Notes: generated from the sequence alone by a model not told the origin. A stretch of DNA of 64,000 nucleotides from Diplonema papillatum (GCA_030068145.1 JAPJBO010000134.1:186001-250000); one strand, 5' to 3'; counted from the first letter of the stretch, positions 43,878-56,309 are shown. Made by a program: numbers and translations.

Positions 43878-44123
43878 GACGTGCAGTTCGCGCTTCCGAA
43901 CGGCTTCGATCTTCTCCCGCCGGCGCTCACGCCGCTTGGACGAGGCGTGCAGCAGATTGCTCATCTCGACGAAGTGGAACTCTTTGTCCGCCTTCCGCCG
44001 CTCAAGCTCTTGGAACTTTTCGGCGTCGGTGGTATACTTCGCCACGTCGACCGATCCGAGGCTGGACGCGACGTTGCTTATCTGTGTGAAGTGTGGCCGG
44101 CGTTCGAATCGCGCAAGCGGCAG
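43878..44123 (-). CDS. Coiled-coil protein, exon B
   Basis: The frame reads LPLARFERR, ISNVASSLGSVDVAKYTTDA, then a charged helix KFQELERRKADKEFHFVEM and RRERRREKIEAVRKREL. The donor is gtatgt after ELHV, phase 0, which joins exon C's first codon in frame (HV-LSVM). The 5' edge is less certain: an acceptor at ttgaag gives 44123, and cacacag about 42 bp further in is an alternative. Both are phase 0 and compatible with exon A. Confidence 0.65.
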
Positions 44124-44379
44124 CTTCAAGTCTTCTCCTCGAGGAAAAGTGAGAGTGCGCAAAAAGAAATGTGTAAAATGGGGCTTCGCCTCGAGGCTTT
44201 TCGAAATTTATGCTGTTAGCCACGCTGGTGAAAAAAGAAGGGGGCACAACTCCGAGGAGTGGGTGACTGGGGCATTGGTTCGGCTTGGGAAATTGGTGGC
44301 CCCTGACCCAAGAGCTCTGCGGTACTGGGCACGTGAAGCTTTGCTCCTGTGCCTCGACTTGTCCAAACACGGTCGCGAA

Positions 44380-45290
44380 GACTTTGTGTGGTGGCGATGA
44401 GGAGCTCGACCAGGTCCCTGAGCCGCCGTATACACACTGCCACACAGCTGGCACCAGGGTGCGGCTGCAGCAGCAACCTCGCAATACAGGCGCGCGAAAC
44501 TAATACGCAGGCGATGCCATGCAACAGGGGGCAGCGCTACCTCCATAAGCGAGCTATAATGGGGTGCTACCGACCCCACCGTCTAAGCAGCACGGGGAAT
44601 CCGCAGCACGACTGCGGATGCGGACAAGCGGATTGAGAGTCTCCCGATCTGGCGAAACGCGGGTGCTCTCATCTCGGCACCGCCGAGGGGCAATATTAAG
44701 GTTGGCTAACGCCGCCACCCCACGCCAGTTAGGCACGCTACCAACGATGGCGGGATATCTGCTGCCTTCCTGTTCAAGGGGCGAAGCAGGCAAAAAAGCA
44801 CAAACCCCAAGAACAGACCGAGATACAACAGGATGAAGGGCAACGAGTAGTGGCAGTTGTGTCGTTCTATCCAGAGCAAGTCTAGAGAACGGAGCCGTAT
44901 TTACAAACAAACGAGTGACTTTAGGTAGCCTGGGCGGCGCCGAGCGCACACTGCAGCAGGAACGCGCGTTCCAGGTGGCCACCTTCGTCACTCGGTTTAC
45001 AGTGAAAACCGCCAAACCCTGCCTTTCGTGCTTCTTCGCTTCTCTGGCGCGGCAAGGATCAGATACTGCCCAATGGCTGCTAAACACCCCCCGACCGGTC
45101 AATTTGCCACTCTTGTGGCCCTCTATTCGCCGGGCGGTGCTGTCGGCACTTCGTTCCGCGTCACGTCAAGTACATGATGCTGGCGGCTGGGGGATCGGCG
45201 ACCGCAGCTCAATTAAGGCGCGGTCAACAGTGAAGCCCCCCCCCCATGACACCTTACTGGAGGGCATCAGAAGAAATGCGTAGTTTTGTT
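44380..45290. other. Non-coding, with pieces of older dispersed repeats
   Basis: Segments near 44395-44475 resemble 55960-56040, and 44885-44960 resembles 11210-11290. No supported gene; opposing ORFs here overlap and lack motifs. Confidence 0.4.
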
Positions 45291-45304
45291 TTATTCTTGG
45301 GTCA

Positions 45305-46505
45305 CCTACCTTAGGGACCTAAGAACAAATTTTACTGGCCTTAGGGGACCTTTAGGTCCTCAAAATGATTTGAGAATTTGTTGCCCATTGGGAACTTGTG
45401 CCGAAATTGTACTTGTCAAAAGAAAAAAAAAACGGCGGGAAAATCCAACAAATTTTCCGAGGAAAAAATCGGGGAAACCTTTTGGGATTTTTTTCCAAGA
45501 AATTAGGTGGAACGTGAGGAACTCTGGCTTGATGTGAAAGGTTTCGGTAACTGTGGCGACCAACAACCAGAGGGAATTGGAACGTTTCAGCCTAACCGGT
45601 CACTCAGATGCATACATGTTCTCTTTTACCACGCTGTAACATCGGTGTACGGATAGTTCCTGGTGTGCGAACCTTTCCACAACTAGAAACCAACCTTCCA
45701 AGACTAGAAGCGAACCGTTCCAAAACTTGCGAACCTGCGACGACCGTGGGCTAGCAACTCAGGCGTCGGTACGCGGACGAGGACGAACGCGAAGGACGGT
45801 ACCCAGAATGGCCACATACAGGGCCTCCGCTTGCGTACACAGGTAGCGCGAACTGAAGCAAGGACCTTCCAATGTGGAGTGCATACGTGGGCCTTCACAA
45901 CGAAAGCACGGTCAGCAAGTAAACACATGTACTTGGAACCCCTTCTCACGGTCAGTAACCTGGACGAAAATTACGCTGCACGAACGCAGGAAATGACGAA
46001 TATCCTCGGACTGTTACGAAAATCTTCTCAAAAAAAGCAGGGTCAAAAGGGCTTCCCCCCCCCCCCAAAAAAAAAAGACTCCAGATACGCAAACTCTTTC
46101 GAACGCTGCACACGGGTATCCTTCAAGTGACCTCTAACTATCACGTTGCATAAAGCGTATCCGGATCTGAAAGCAAAGACTTTGTAACACTTTACCGCGA
46201 CCGAAGTCACGAACCCGATTCGGCTTGCGCTGCAAAAGCAGCATAATTGTGTCTTGCGCACAAGCTCGGAAATCCGCCACCCGCCATTCGGCTAGGTATT
46301 GCAAGAACAATTGCAAAGGCGAACGAACGTCGTGCGAGAACCTATGGAGGGGGCCCTCGACAGCTTTCAGACCACGGCATAGTAAGTCAAGAGACAGATA
46401 AGCGTGTGCACATTCTACTCCCGTTTGATCTACATTTTCCACCTTTCCCCCCGATTAGGCTCCTAAGGTCATTTAAATTTGTTCCTAGGCCCCTAAGGTA
46501 CTTTT
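45305..46505. mobile_element. Possible 1.2-kb element with about 50-bp inverted termini
   Basis: 45305-45360 (ctaccttagggacctaagaa, caaatttta, ccttagggg) and the reverse complement of 46458-46505 (taccttaggggcctaggaac, aaattt, ccttagga) match imperfectly. The interval holds the dispersed element at 45925-46450. The terminal match may mark an element that captured or carries that repeat. Confidence 0.45.
45925..46450 (-). mobile_element. Dispersed element, inverse copy of 40210-40845
   Basis: See the partner at 40.2 kb. In this copy, a C run and an A run lie together at about 46055-46075. Confidence 0.8.
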
Positions 46506-46611
46506 CTCTTTATTCTTTTACTTGTTAGTTGTCGACAACTTACTCGAGGGACTGCCTTGTGCTCATTTCGAAGGAGGCTAGAGGGGGAGAAAACAATACA
46601 ACTACAAAGTG

Positions 46612-46757
46612 GGTCTCTTTTGTTGAACGCTTACGCCCGCCACTAACCCAGTTTTGCGTGTGTTTCGTGGGCTACAGCACATTTACCTCCTTTGATCTTT
46701 CGCGACTGGCAGTCTCCTCAAGCATTTCCTACAAAGCAGGTGCGTATACAACAAAAA
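46612..46757 (+). repeat. Dispersed repeat shared with 30125-30285
   Basis: Starts tttgttgaacgcttacgccc and ends tacaaagcaggtgcgtatac. It lies 12 bp beyond the splice donor of exon A of the coiled-coil gene. Confidence 0.75.
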
Positions 46758-46769
46758 ATAGAGCCGCAC

Positions 46770-47108
46770 CTTCTGCTGCTTCGCGCGAATGGCGTCGTTG
46801 ACGAGCTGCTTGGCCGCCGCTTCCTCGTTGAAATCAAGGAACGGGCACCAGCCGTCGACGTCCGCCGCGGAGAGCAGGACAGGGTCCGCCCGCACCGCCG
46901 AGGCGCACTGCAGGAGCAGCTCCGACATCAACGGGGCGTCGCCGCCGCGCGCGATGCGGCCGACCAGGTGGCCGCGCTCGGAGCGGAGCATGCGCAGCTT
47001 CGCCTGCCGCCGGGACTCGAAGACCTCGGCCCGCAGGGCGGCGTGCGAGGCCTCCAAAGGCCGCGGCGACACGCTTTCGATGGGCAGCAGCTCGCGCACT
47101 GAAATGCC
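46770..47108 (-). CDS. Coiled-coil protein, first visible exon (A)
   Basis: 113 codons, GISVRELLPIESVSPRPLEA through RAEVFESRRQAKLRMLRSER and MSELLLQCASAVRADPVLLS to AKQQK. The acceptor is gcgcggcag at 47109-47110 and the donor gtgcgg at 46769; both ends are phase 0. No start codon is evident, so at least one upstream exon is expected beyond 47.1 kb. Joined with B, C and the last exon it gives about 650 residues. Whether A and B belong to the same gene rests on matching phase and order only. Confidence 0.65.
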
Positions 47109-47110
47109 CT

Positions 47111-50100
47111 GCCGCGCGCAAGCGAGAAGCGTGAGCTGTTCGTGTTTGTGTGTGTGGGCGTGGAATTCACACCTAACGCGGAGTATAGCCCAGGTTTTCA
47201 GCTACGTTACGTTGTGTGTGGGCGTGCGTACGCGTATGTGTCGAAGTGCATGGGTAACGGCTGAAGCGAAGTGTGGCTCACATGTCACTTTCACCAGTCG
47301 GTCGAGAGTTTCTGATACGCTGCTTTTGGTCCCTGTGACACCTCACCGAAGTGTGTGGGTGAAGCGGGATCCTGGGAGGCTGTCAGCTTCTCCATTCGGC
47401 ACTCGCTCAAGCCTTCCTGGTTTCATCTTGCGGTGTTCGCTGGCAACGTTGGCAACCGTCAAAGATGGCACCAGGACTCAAAAATTCTGACCCAGGTGGC
47501 GACTGCCGACCATGACGGGTGTTGCATCAAGGAGTTTGGATGAGCTAGCCAGGCCAAGCTCATTCGCACGGAGAGAGCTTGCCACATCCTCGGGTGAGAT
47601 GCGCCGCCTGTGTAAAGATATTCAGCGGGTGCACGGAGCCGAAACCCCTGGGAGCTAGTGTCAAGTCTCTGAACAGCTATTCAACTGCCAAGAGCTGCGA
47701 CTCGACTATCTTACTAATACGTGGTGAAACCGGATGCACTTCGACAGGCTCTGCAATTTCTGTTGAAAACACCCGGGGTATCCGTGGTGCCCCGCAGACT
47801 TGCGTTCATTCCACCAACGCGGGGTGTCTTCAACTCTGTTTGGCAAAGAGACTTGCCTTGAGTTTAAAAAACCAAAAAATAAACGGAGACCTGGTCGCTG
47901 AGAAACATCGGAAGGTCGTCCTCATCGCAGCCCCCGTCTTGAGACTGGGTCTCGCTTTCATCAGACATCGCTGGAGGGGGTGCTGGCCGAGCGTAATGCA
48001 CTGGTTCGTCGACGCTTCTTGCTTCAGCGCCGAGCGCGGGCGGAGCTCATTGCCTTTCTCTGGTTACCGGTGCGCTTGAGTCTCCGGTCGGGCGAGATTG
48101 TGGCGGGTTCGCAGGGGTGCAGGGGAGGGGGGTCTGGTGGTGTCCTGTTTGTCCTGCTCCTTCGGTTTGGTAGAGCTGCCTGCTGTTGTCGGCAATTCGC
48201 ATACCTTCAGACGTGCACAGCCAGCCACGATGGTTTTCACCACCGGTTTTGCCATTCCATTGCGGCGACATGCTTCGCTCTATTAAGCCTGCCGTTCGCA
48301 TTCATCTTTACAGCGGACTTCGATACTGGAATGCGTCACACTGCTGACCGTCAGTGAAATGCTTCGTTCTTTTGAGTCGGTCCGGTGTTCAGAAATCCAT
48401 CTTGCAGAACTACGAACACGTGGTAAAACAAGTTTGAAAGCCTTCTGGCCACAGGTCTTGAAGACGATAGGAAGATTTTTGAACTGGCGTCGCAATGGCG
48501 ATCGATAATTGCTCTTCTCCCTGAACGAAGAACCCCGCCCAGCATGCGCAGGGTCGCTCTTGCACACTCCTAGCGGGAAAACACGTTATTCTTACGATTC
48601 CGCTCGCTGAAATGGCCGAACAATCTGAAGCTGTCGCATTTTTTTCTCCCTCGGAGGGGCGGTGGCGCGCAACCTTTCGTAACGAAGAGAAGAAATACAA
48701 CGGACGCAGAAAGAAGCACTCCTCCCCCCCCCCCCGGGAGGGCCAAAAGAGAGAGAGAGTGTGTGTGTGTGAAAGAGGGTCGCTCGCCATGGCGCTCATA
48801 GTCTGTTGGGCGAAAAAAGAAAAGACAGCAAACCAGAAAGAAACCAAAAAAGCGGCAGCTTCCCTCCACCTTCTCCCCGACGGGGGCCGCCGTCCTCAAT
48901 GCCCTGCTCAAGCAGGCGGGCCGACACAATAATAGTGTGCTATTCCGCGAACCTGGAACGAGGCATGAAGAGAGAGAGAGGGGAATGAAACAATTACTCA
49001 TTTGCATCACTCAAACACTGGCTTGACGGAAGCTTCTGGAAGTGGCTGGAATCACGTTGAAGGAGACGAGTTGTAGATTAGCGGTGCTACGACACTGAAG
49101 TGGTCTTGCGCTGAAACGAAGAGCCATGACCGAAGGCAGCCCGGAAAACGGAAATTCTGCGCCCCAGCCACCAGCACGACGAACTCAGATTACGTGGTGC
49201 GTTCGCTCTGGGGAGTCGTGCTCCTTGTGACCTCACGCAAAAGGGAAGCCTCTGTCTTAGAAGGAGGGAATGCGTAGATTCAGCAGGCAAGCTTGACAGG
49301 GGAGCGATGTGAGTTTACGTAGCTGTTCGTACCCCGCCACTACCCATGCTCCTAGAACGCAGGCCCTCCTGCTGTCATTTAAAGGGGGGCGCGTTGAGTA
49401 CGGTGGGTACTTCGGATGCTACGGTCGCCACACTCGCAAACGCGTGAGCGCCGATTCGTCGCTGGAAATGCTTGCTTGTCGTCCGCACCAGACCCCCCCC
49501 CTGCCGGGAGGTCGTCGATTTGCTTTGTTGCCCCTTTGAGCTTCCTGGTTCCTCAGTCCTCATCATCTTCCTCCGGGCCGTCCTGTCCCCATTCGTCGAC
49601 TCTCCACTGACCGTCGACCTGTGATCGTGTGTTGCGGTGAAGCGGATGCGTTCGTGTAGAGACTTGGATGAGGCCAGGGCAGTGGCTTGCATTTCCGATG
49701 AAACTCGGTCAGTGACGAAATGCTGTGTTCGCGCGCCCACGTGTCCCTCCCGCCACTACCCGCACCCTTCTTCTGCCCTTCTTTCTTTCTTCTCAGTGGT
49801 ACATATGGGTCAGACCAAGCTGCAGACGTACCGCAGGGAATCATGCGCACATGGCAGTTTGGACGGTTCCCCTCTTGCTCTCATCAAAGATGACGGCAGT
49901 GAACAGCAAGGACAGACGGTCTTGCAAAGGTTTGTCCGTGTGGTGCAATGTCAGGCTTGGGCATAGACGGCTGCTTCGTCGCTGGTGATGTCCTCCACTT
50001 GGCTCCACGGCCATGCTTGCCAGCGGTGCAAAGGTTTCGCCAGTTATTGCAGGGTTCAAGCCCGTTGCGCAGCTTGTGTCGTGCTTGTGCCTCCAATAGA

Positions 50101-50435
50101 GCCACGCCGAAGTTTTACCTGCCCACCCAGGTGCGTCCGCAATCTGTCTTGTCAGCGTTTCTTCACCTCACCCCAAGGAGGAACAGCACTGCGCAGATGC
50201 CCAGCACCTGTGCCGCAGACCTATCTAGCACGCCCGGCAAGTTGATGCCCGTTCACCACCCTCATCTGGAGCATGCAGAGGGTTCAAAGATTCGTTCCCC
50301 GCGCCTCACTCCCTCACCACCCACCCGTCCACTTCCACCCCTAGTCAAGCTCAAAAAAAGAAGAGAAAGGAGCATGTCGCTGCGCTGTCCTGTATATATT
50401 TTTTCTAGCGTTATTTATTTATTTTCGTTCGTCCG
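47111..50435. other. No gene recognised
   Basis: Long stretch without supported coding sequence apart from a possible short minus-strand exon near 49617-49722 (flanked by aacacag and gatcacag/gt) whose phase does not fit its neighbour. A C run with a gagagagtgtgtgtg microsatellite lies at 48724-48771. Confidence 0.35.
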
Positions 50436-50439
50436 GGGG

Positions 50440-50735
50440 TAGGTACCAGGGAAAGCCTGCTACACGGGAGCCAAGCTTCACGTGTTCGGCGGTACTGCAG
50501 AGCCACGGGCCTACGGGTCAAGTGGCTACCGATTTCCCAAACTAAAGCATCAAGGCTTGGCGCACCTTGGGGCTTGGCGCTCGCGCTGAACACAAGCTCG
50601 TCGAGGCGGTCAGCCGCAGGGCAGAGCTGACGGTGTTGTGGCAATGAGCTGCCTCCGACTCAAGCTTTGCAAGCTGTGGTTGACCGTCACGTACCTGGAC
50701 CAGGAGCGGCCTTTTTCTTTTTTCTTCTTCTTTCT
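50440..50735 (+). repeat. SINE-like dispersed repeat, inverse of 32650-32945
   Basis: Here the element reads from accagggaaagcctgctaca to a pyrimidine tract (ggcctttttcttttttcttc), so the purine-rich tail is on the other strand. Confidence 0.8.
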
Positions 50736-51019
50736 TCGTTCGTCCGGTTCTGCAGTTGTCTTCCTTTGTGCGTGAAGCAGAATCACATGCGGGTGTGATG
50801 CTCCGGCATTACACAATGTACAACTAAGCCGTTCTTTTCGTATTTCCGCCGATCCCGTGTGGGCGTACAGATTGTTTTATTTCCGCACGTTATAAGCACA
50901 AAGCAAAGAAGAAAGAACGCAAAGATGAAGCGTTGGGCTGTCCATCATCAGAAGGAAAAACAGTTCAGGGTTCGGGGTTTGGGATTTTGGGGAGGCACGC
51001 ATGTGCCGATCCTGTGATG

Positions 51020-51345
51020 TGCACGGGATCACCCCCCTTCCCATGGCGGTCAGCAGCACAGCGGGCTGCTTGCGTTGTTGTAGCACTGCGGGCTGCCAAA
51101 CTCAGCTCTGCAGGCTGAGGCTCCGTTTGCAGCACTGCGGGCTGCCTTCTCAGCTCAGCGGGCCGAGGTGCACAGCACTGCGGGCTGTCTTCTCAGCTCA
51201 GCGGGCCGAGGTGCACAGCACTGCGGGCTGTCTTCTCAGCTCAGCGGGCCGAGGTACAGCACTGCGGGCTGTCTTCCCAGCACTGCGGGCCGAGGTTCAC
51301 AGCACTGCGGGCTGTCTTCCCAGCTCTGCGGGCTGAGGTTGTTCG
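51020..51345. repeat. About 40-bp tandem repeat
   Basis: Units of cagcactgcgggctgtcttc then tcagctcagcgggccgaggt, about eight copies with shortened ones at the edges. The plus-strand ORFs across it are repeat by-products. Confidence 0.85.
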
Positions 51346-51559
51346 GGTTACCTGCACTGCGGGCAGGAGCATTCTTTTGCACTACCTGTGCTGAACACAG
51401 GCAGTTTTCGCCGCGCGACCGGGGGGGTCTTTGTTTTTTTTGTGCGAGAAATAAAATGAGAAGAGCACGCCTGGTTGTTTGGATAATAAAACCTTCTCAC
51501 AAAAAGCTCGCTGCGCTCGGTTTTTGCTATCTCAGTAAAAAAGTTTCGGCCTTTTTCTT

Positions 51560-51690
51560 TATTGCGTTACGACCAGTGTGCGCGCGATCAGCCGGCTTGC
51601 CGGCTGATTAAATTTCGAGCCTTTTTTTTGTACCAGCAGACCAGTGTGCACGCTAACAGCCGGCTTGCCGGCTGATTAAATTTCGAGCAT
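51560..51690. repeat. Direct repeat, two units of about 75 bp
   Basis: accagtgtgc, cagccggcttgccggctgat and taaatttcgagc followed by a T run occur twice. The ccggcttgccgg core is a small palindrome. Confidence 0.7.
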
Positions 51691-52729
51691 TTTTTTTTTT
51701 ATTTGCCGGCAAACTCGTACAAAATCAGCCGATTTTCCACAGTGACCGTATGCGGGGGCTTGCCATCACGCGTACCGCTGACCATGATTGGCGCTGATGC
51801 GCTCGATTCAATTGTACCTGCGGTGAGGCAGTTTCCCACTGTTGGTGGATGGAAGGTGACCTCGTCCAAGCTCGTTTCTCCGGGTTACTGGGGGGGGTCG
51901 GGCTAATTACTATGGAACAGTAAGCCCCCTACTGGTACTATTTAGGCAGTCGTAAAGGGCGGGGGGGGTCGAATAATAACAGTTATTGGACACACGTCTG
52001 GTTGTCTAAAAACACTACCACTATTTGATCCTGCTACTGTTCGGCTACCCGGAACTTTTTTTAGTATTCGACAAATCGAATAATAACACAGGGTGTTATT
52101 ATTTGACCTCCCCCCCCCCCCTTTACTATGTAGGTAAAAGTGTTGTTTTTCAAACGTTTCAAGTGGCGCCCCCAGCCGCGGCGACTTTTAAGTTTGAGTT
52201 CTGGCGGGGCTGGAGGCGAGGCTGTGGGCTGGCCTACGGCACTTAAGTCTTGTGGTTCCGCGGTCGCCTTCATTGTCCTCTGTTCGATCGGCCGCATCTT
52301 GCATTCCACAGATCTGCACGAGTCGCTATCGGGGTCAAGAGACGTCATCAACGCCCTCGATAACAGTGACAGTCATGTCCATGTCCAAGAGCTCACGCTC
52401 GCTGGACACGGTCCCTTCCCCGTTTTCTCTTTGATGCAGGCGATCACTGGTTCGTCAAGTTTCACCTTGCATCTTTATTCTTTGCAGCAGCACGTCTCCT
52501 CTTCGCGCGTCTCGAGGACTACAGCACATGAGATCTGCTGGGCAGTAAGCTCGTTGGACTCCGGCAGACCTTCTTTTTCCCTCGCTCCCCACCCTGGTCG
52601 TCTTCGTTCGGATGGCTAGGTCAACCTGCCCGGCCGAGACGTTTTGCCCCTTGGCTTCTTTATTGTGCGTCCGCTTTCCGTTCACAAGATGCAGTTCCCA
52701 GGGGGCACAGATTGGTGTTCACAAAAAAG

Positions 52730-53080
52730 CTTCGGACCGGCAGACTTTCCAAAAATCAGCCAGCTTCCTATCAACCGGCCAGTTTTCCAAGAACTTTTTT
52801 TCCGGCTGAAATCAGCCGCCTTTTTCCTTAGCGCGAACACTGCAGCAGACACGCACGAAATCAGCCGAGTTCAATAGGTGTAAGCTTTGGCGATGCCGCC
52901 CGTGGAGCGGAATCAGTTTGATGCACAAACCGAGCAAGATGCGAATCAAGATGTTGTCGTAAAACCCTTCTGATCGGCAGACCTTCCAAAAAGATCGGCC
53001 GGCTGAGTATCAGCCGGTCAGTTTTTCAAGAATTTTCCGGCTGAAATCGGCCGCTTTTTTCCTTTAGCGCGAACACTGGT
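52730..53080. repeat. Direct repeat, two copies of about 105 bp
   Basis: 52735-52850 and 52975-53078 share ggcagactttccaaaa, ccggccagtttt, ttttccggctgaaatc and ccttagcgcgaacact. Confidence 0.75.
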
Positions 53081-53788
53081 TACGCCGTGCTCAACGACGC
53101 CTTTTCCTTTAAGGGTTTTATACGGCTCAGACTCCAAACGTGTGAAGGCCCATGGATCAGAGAGAAATAGTCGAGGGCATACACGCATGCAGCTAACAAA
53201 GTCCTCCATTCCGAGTCCGCCTTCTTGCACGACGTGAACGAGGCACCTGTTGGTGGTTGCGGTTTCCCACTTCGCTTTCAGGGAGCTTGAAATGCGAGTG
53301 CCACAAGTACAGAACCCAGCCTTCGTTTAAGCTAGCGACAGCAATGCCAGCCGAGGACGGACAGACATTGACGACAAAAGGCAGAGCAAAAGGTACAGGC
53401 GTGCTTGCGTATTCTCGCTGGAGGCCTCCTGGTGTGCATGGCCATTTCTGGGACCGACAGCATGCCGCAAATGGCGCGCATGGCGGGACCCCCGTTTGTA
53501 GTCTTGGGGTCCTAGAAAGCAAAAGAATTGGCTGGGCGCTAGTTCAGTCGACAACACAGACACGCACAGACCTGTTGCCAACGACACTTCCCGGGACCAA
53601 GGAGCAGCAGACCGTGCCTTCGCCAAAAAGCATCATCTGCTTACCGATGGCTCCGGTAAGCTCGGACTCGGGGATTCTTGCAGCCGAAACGGAGTTGATC
53701 GCTTCGAGATCCTTCGCCAAGAACCCTTGAATCTGCCGTTCCACCGCGCTGGGCGCTTCGATGTCCGCGGAGTTCATTGGTTCGGTGT
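53080..53788 (-). CDS. Candidate small multi-exon gene of unknown function
   Basis: A frame starts MNSADIEAPSAVERQIQGFL at about 53777 and runs to VVGN. A possible 60-nt intron (gtctgt...tgctttctag, about 53527-53586) joins phase 2 to a downstream frame containing FVVNVCPSSAGIAVASLNEG and VLYLWHSHFKLP. A third segment (SEWRTLLAACVYALDYFSLI...) lies in another frame and ends with a stop near 53091; a further intron or a one-base error would be needed to reach it. I recognise no domain. The exact start, ends and even existence are uncertain. Confidence 0.35.
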
Positions 53789-53846
53789 TTTTGCTTGCTT
53801 GGTCGTGTTGCCTCCTTTCTTTGCGGTTCCCCCCCCTTTTGCATGG

Positions 53847-54752
53847 TTATTTTGGCAAACTGGGTGGCTCAGCACGTGAAGTGCCATGGTTTCGCCTCTT
53901 CAGCCGGTCGTCGCGTTCAGGCGCGCTCTTGACATTTTTCTTTACCATCGTCTGCTCAGCCGGCTTCATCGATTGCGCGTCGGTTGTTGCCTCCTTTCGC
54001 CGCTTGGGCGATGGTCGGCCAAACAAAGGGGAGAGGTCGGCCTGCGGTTGAATCCTGCTCCGGAAGATCGACCGCCTAGGGCAGGTATCTTCGGGAACGT
54101 GTTTTCGATCTTCGCTCCCCTGCCGGCGCTTTTTTGAACGGAGCTCAAAGTATTGGCGGGACAGCGGCGTGTATTTTTTGCTCATCCACGACCAAAGAGT
54201 GGGTTCCAGACATGTTTTGATGGGTGTACAAAAGGCTGGCCAACAAAGACGAATAATGAAAGTTCGGGTTCCGGACAAAAAAAGGGCCTGAGTTGGCACC
54301 CCTAGACGTGCAGTGCAGTGGAAATGGAAATCCACGAATTGCCACGTTCCACTGCCCGCGTCGGTGAAATTATGGGTGAGGGTTGCAAGGCTGCTGCAGG
54401 TGTTGCGGGAAATTGATGCGGAGGGTGTGAGAACGAGGTGGTGAAGCCCTGGTGCAAAGGGGCGACGCACAGTTTGATACCGCTGGTGGGATGGAATGGC
54501 TCGGTGGCGGTTGGCGACGTCCTCTCCCTCTTCTGTTGAAGCCGTCTTCTTCGCGTGCTCTACATGCCCTTCAGTGTGTTCGAAACTGATGGCGGCATCG
54601 ACCGTGAGTGCAGGATTGTCCTGGTTTTGAAAAAGAAACTGAAACAAAACGGGCTGCGCACTTTGTTTCCGGATTCGCTTTTCAACGCGGGGATGGTGCG
54701 AAGCCCGTGTGCTCGGTCCACCGACCCCCATGTTGGCACTGCCGCCACTCAT
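53847..54752 (-). other. 301-codon open frame, unclear
   Basis: An uninterrupted minus-strand frame with fairly protein-like composition (for example HNFTDAGSGTWQFVDFHFHC) directly upstream of the candidate gene at 53.1-53.8 kb. I see no recognisable domain or splice evidence. It might be an exon of that gene or a chance frame. Confidence 0.25.
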
Positions 54753-55183
54753 TTTTTTTTTTTTTGAGTCTTTTTTTCACAAGAGCTAGAAGAAGAAATG
54801 CGAGTACTATCTAGGTTGCAGAGGATGTCCCTTCTTCTGACGCCACAGACATGTGCCGCCGGCAGTCAGAAGTCGAAGGTTCCCCTGCATCTACGGGTGT
54901 GGAGGGATTTGGATGAATGTCTAGGACGTGGATTGGCGGATGTCATCCGGTCATGTGTGGAACCTGACCGTCCGACAGTTCGTGCAGAGACTAATTTTTT
55001 TGTCGTTCGTGGAAATACTGGCTCAGGAGGAAGATAATACGGGTATGCGGAACGACCTCCCCCTTTGCGAGGTTGCGGAGGATTCTCCCCGCGGGTGCCG
55101 CGGTTGCCGCGTACGAGAACAACGAGGGATGGTCCCGTGCAAGCGACGCATGTTACAGGCCGTTCTGCGAAAGCAGCCGGGCG

Positions 55184-55468
55184 TCACTCGTTGATTTCGA
55201 AGAGGTCCTGCAGGTTGAACAGGATGCGCTTCTCGCGCTGGATGTTGAGCTGGCCGGTCTGCTTGAGGGCGGCTTGGATGGTGCGCATGTACAAGAACGA
55301 CAACGGAATGTTCGACGTCTCCTTCAGCCGACGGCGCGTCTTGCTGTTTTCCCTGCGGAAGCAGCTGGCCAAGGAGTGCTCCAGGTTGTCTATGTAGCCT
55401 CCGCACTCTTCCTTGAGCCCGTTCAGCATGTCCTGACTGATGTCGAACAGCTCTTCTTCGCCGTCGTC
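55184..55468 (-). CDS. Small protein of unknown function, exon 2
   Basis: Acceptor accgacag at 55469-55470, then DDGEEELFDISQDMLNGLKE, ECGGYIDNLEHSLASCFRRE and a helical stretch ending FNLQDLFEINE with TGA. 94 codons plus stop. The phase (0) matches exon 1. Confidence 0.65.
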   Translation of the reverse strand, partial: DDGEEELFDISQDMLNGLKEECGGYIDNLEHSLASCFRRENSKTRRRLKETSNIPLSFLYMRTIQAALKQTGQLNIQREKRILFNLQDLFEINE

Positions 55469-56115
55469 CTGTCGGTTTCTTGAAGTAAAAATTTGCTTGA
55501 AAAACGAAGGGGCTTTTGAGTCTTCGGGTGAACCTTCAGCAAATGCTATTGAAATGGGGAAAAGTCTCGTTTTCAGAACAGGTACGAGCAGAAAGGGTGC
55601 CGGATAGTACTTCTCGGTTTTCATTGTTGTGTGGCCTTCATGTTCACCGTTGAATATTCGTACTACGACCAAGATCTGCACTCATCCATGCGCCATCGAG
55701 GCTCACACCAACGACATCGCGGCTTACTCCTACGCACGCCTGGGGACAGGAAGAACGTAGTGTCGTTTTTACGCAAAGCTAGATTCAGGACGCAGAGGTG
55801 AAAACGACATCGTACTTTCTCAAGTACTTCGAATATCTTGCGCAAACGCGGGAACAGTAGTAGTAGTAGTTTGAACTTATGCAGCAACGAAACGCGACGA
55901 TAGACTGCGCAGGTCGCTACCGATTACCTTTTAGCACGCGTCGCGTCGTGCTTCGGCCGGAGGAGGTTGATCAGGTCCCGAAGCCACCTGATACACACCA
56001 CGGCTAGCACGAGGATGTAGCCCTGCTTAGGCGTGCGCTCTGCATGTTCCTACAGGTTGCCTGCTTCCGTACGCGCGAAGGCGGGAACAAACAACAAAAA
56101 ATAGTCTACTCGTAC

Positions 56116-56307
56116 CTGCTGCAGTGAAACGCCTTGCGTGGCTGTTAGGTTGAAAGGAATGATAGGCGGCTCGTCGATGTTGAAGTCACTGCTCGCAAGG
56201 TCCCCCATCGCACGACCGCCTCTCTCTCTGAGCACGCCGTCAACCCGATGCAGGTCCTCCATGATGTTGTCGGCCTCATCTTCGAACGCGGATTCGAGGA
56301 TGCTCAT
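56116..56307 (-). CDS. Small protein of unknown function, exon 1
   Basis: Starts MSILESAFEDEADNIMEDLH and ends TATQGVSLQQ at a gtacga donor (56115). Spliced to 55468-55184 (intron 647 bp, phase 0, GT-AG), it gives 158 residues: an acidic, helix-prone N-terminus and a charged helical C-terminus. I do not recognise the family. An in-frame extension upstream of this Met (RKRAYE) leaves the start slightly open. Confidence 0.65.
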
Positions 56308-56309
56308 TT

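Noticed and set aside
49617..49722. Exon upstream of coiled-coil exon A
   Set aside because: It has acceptor- and donor-like edges, but it ends in phase 2 while exon A starts in phase 0.
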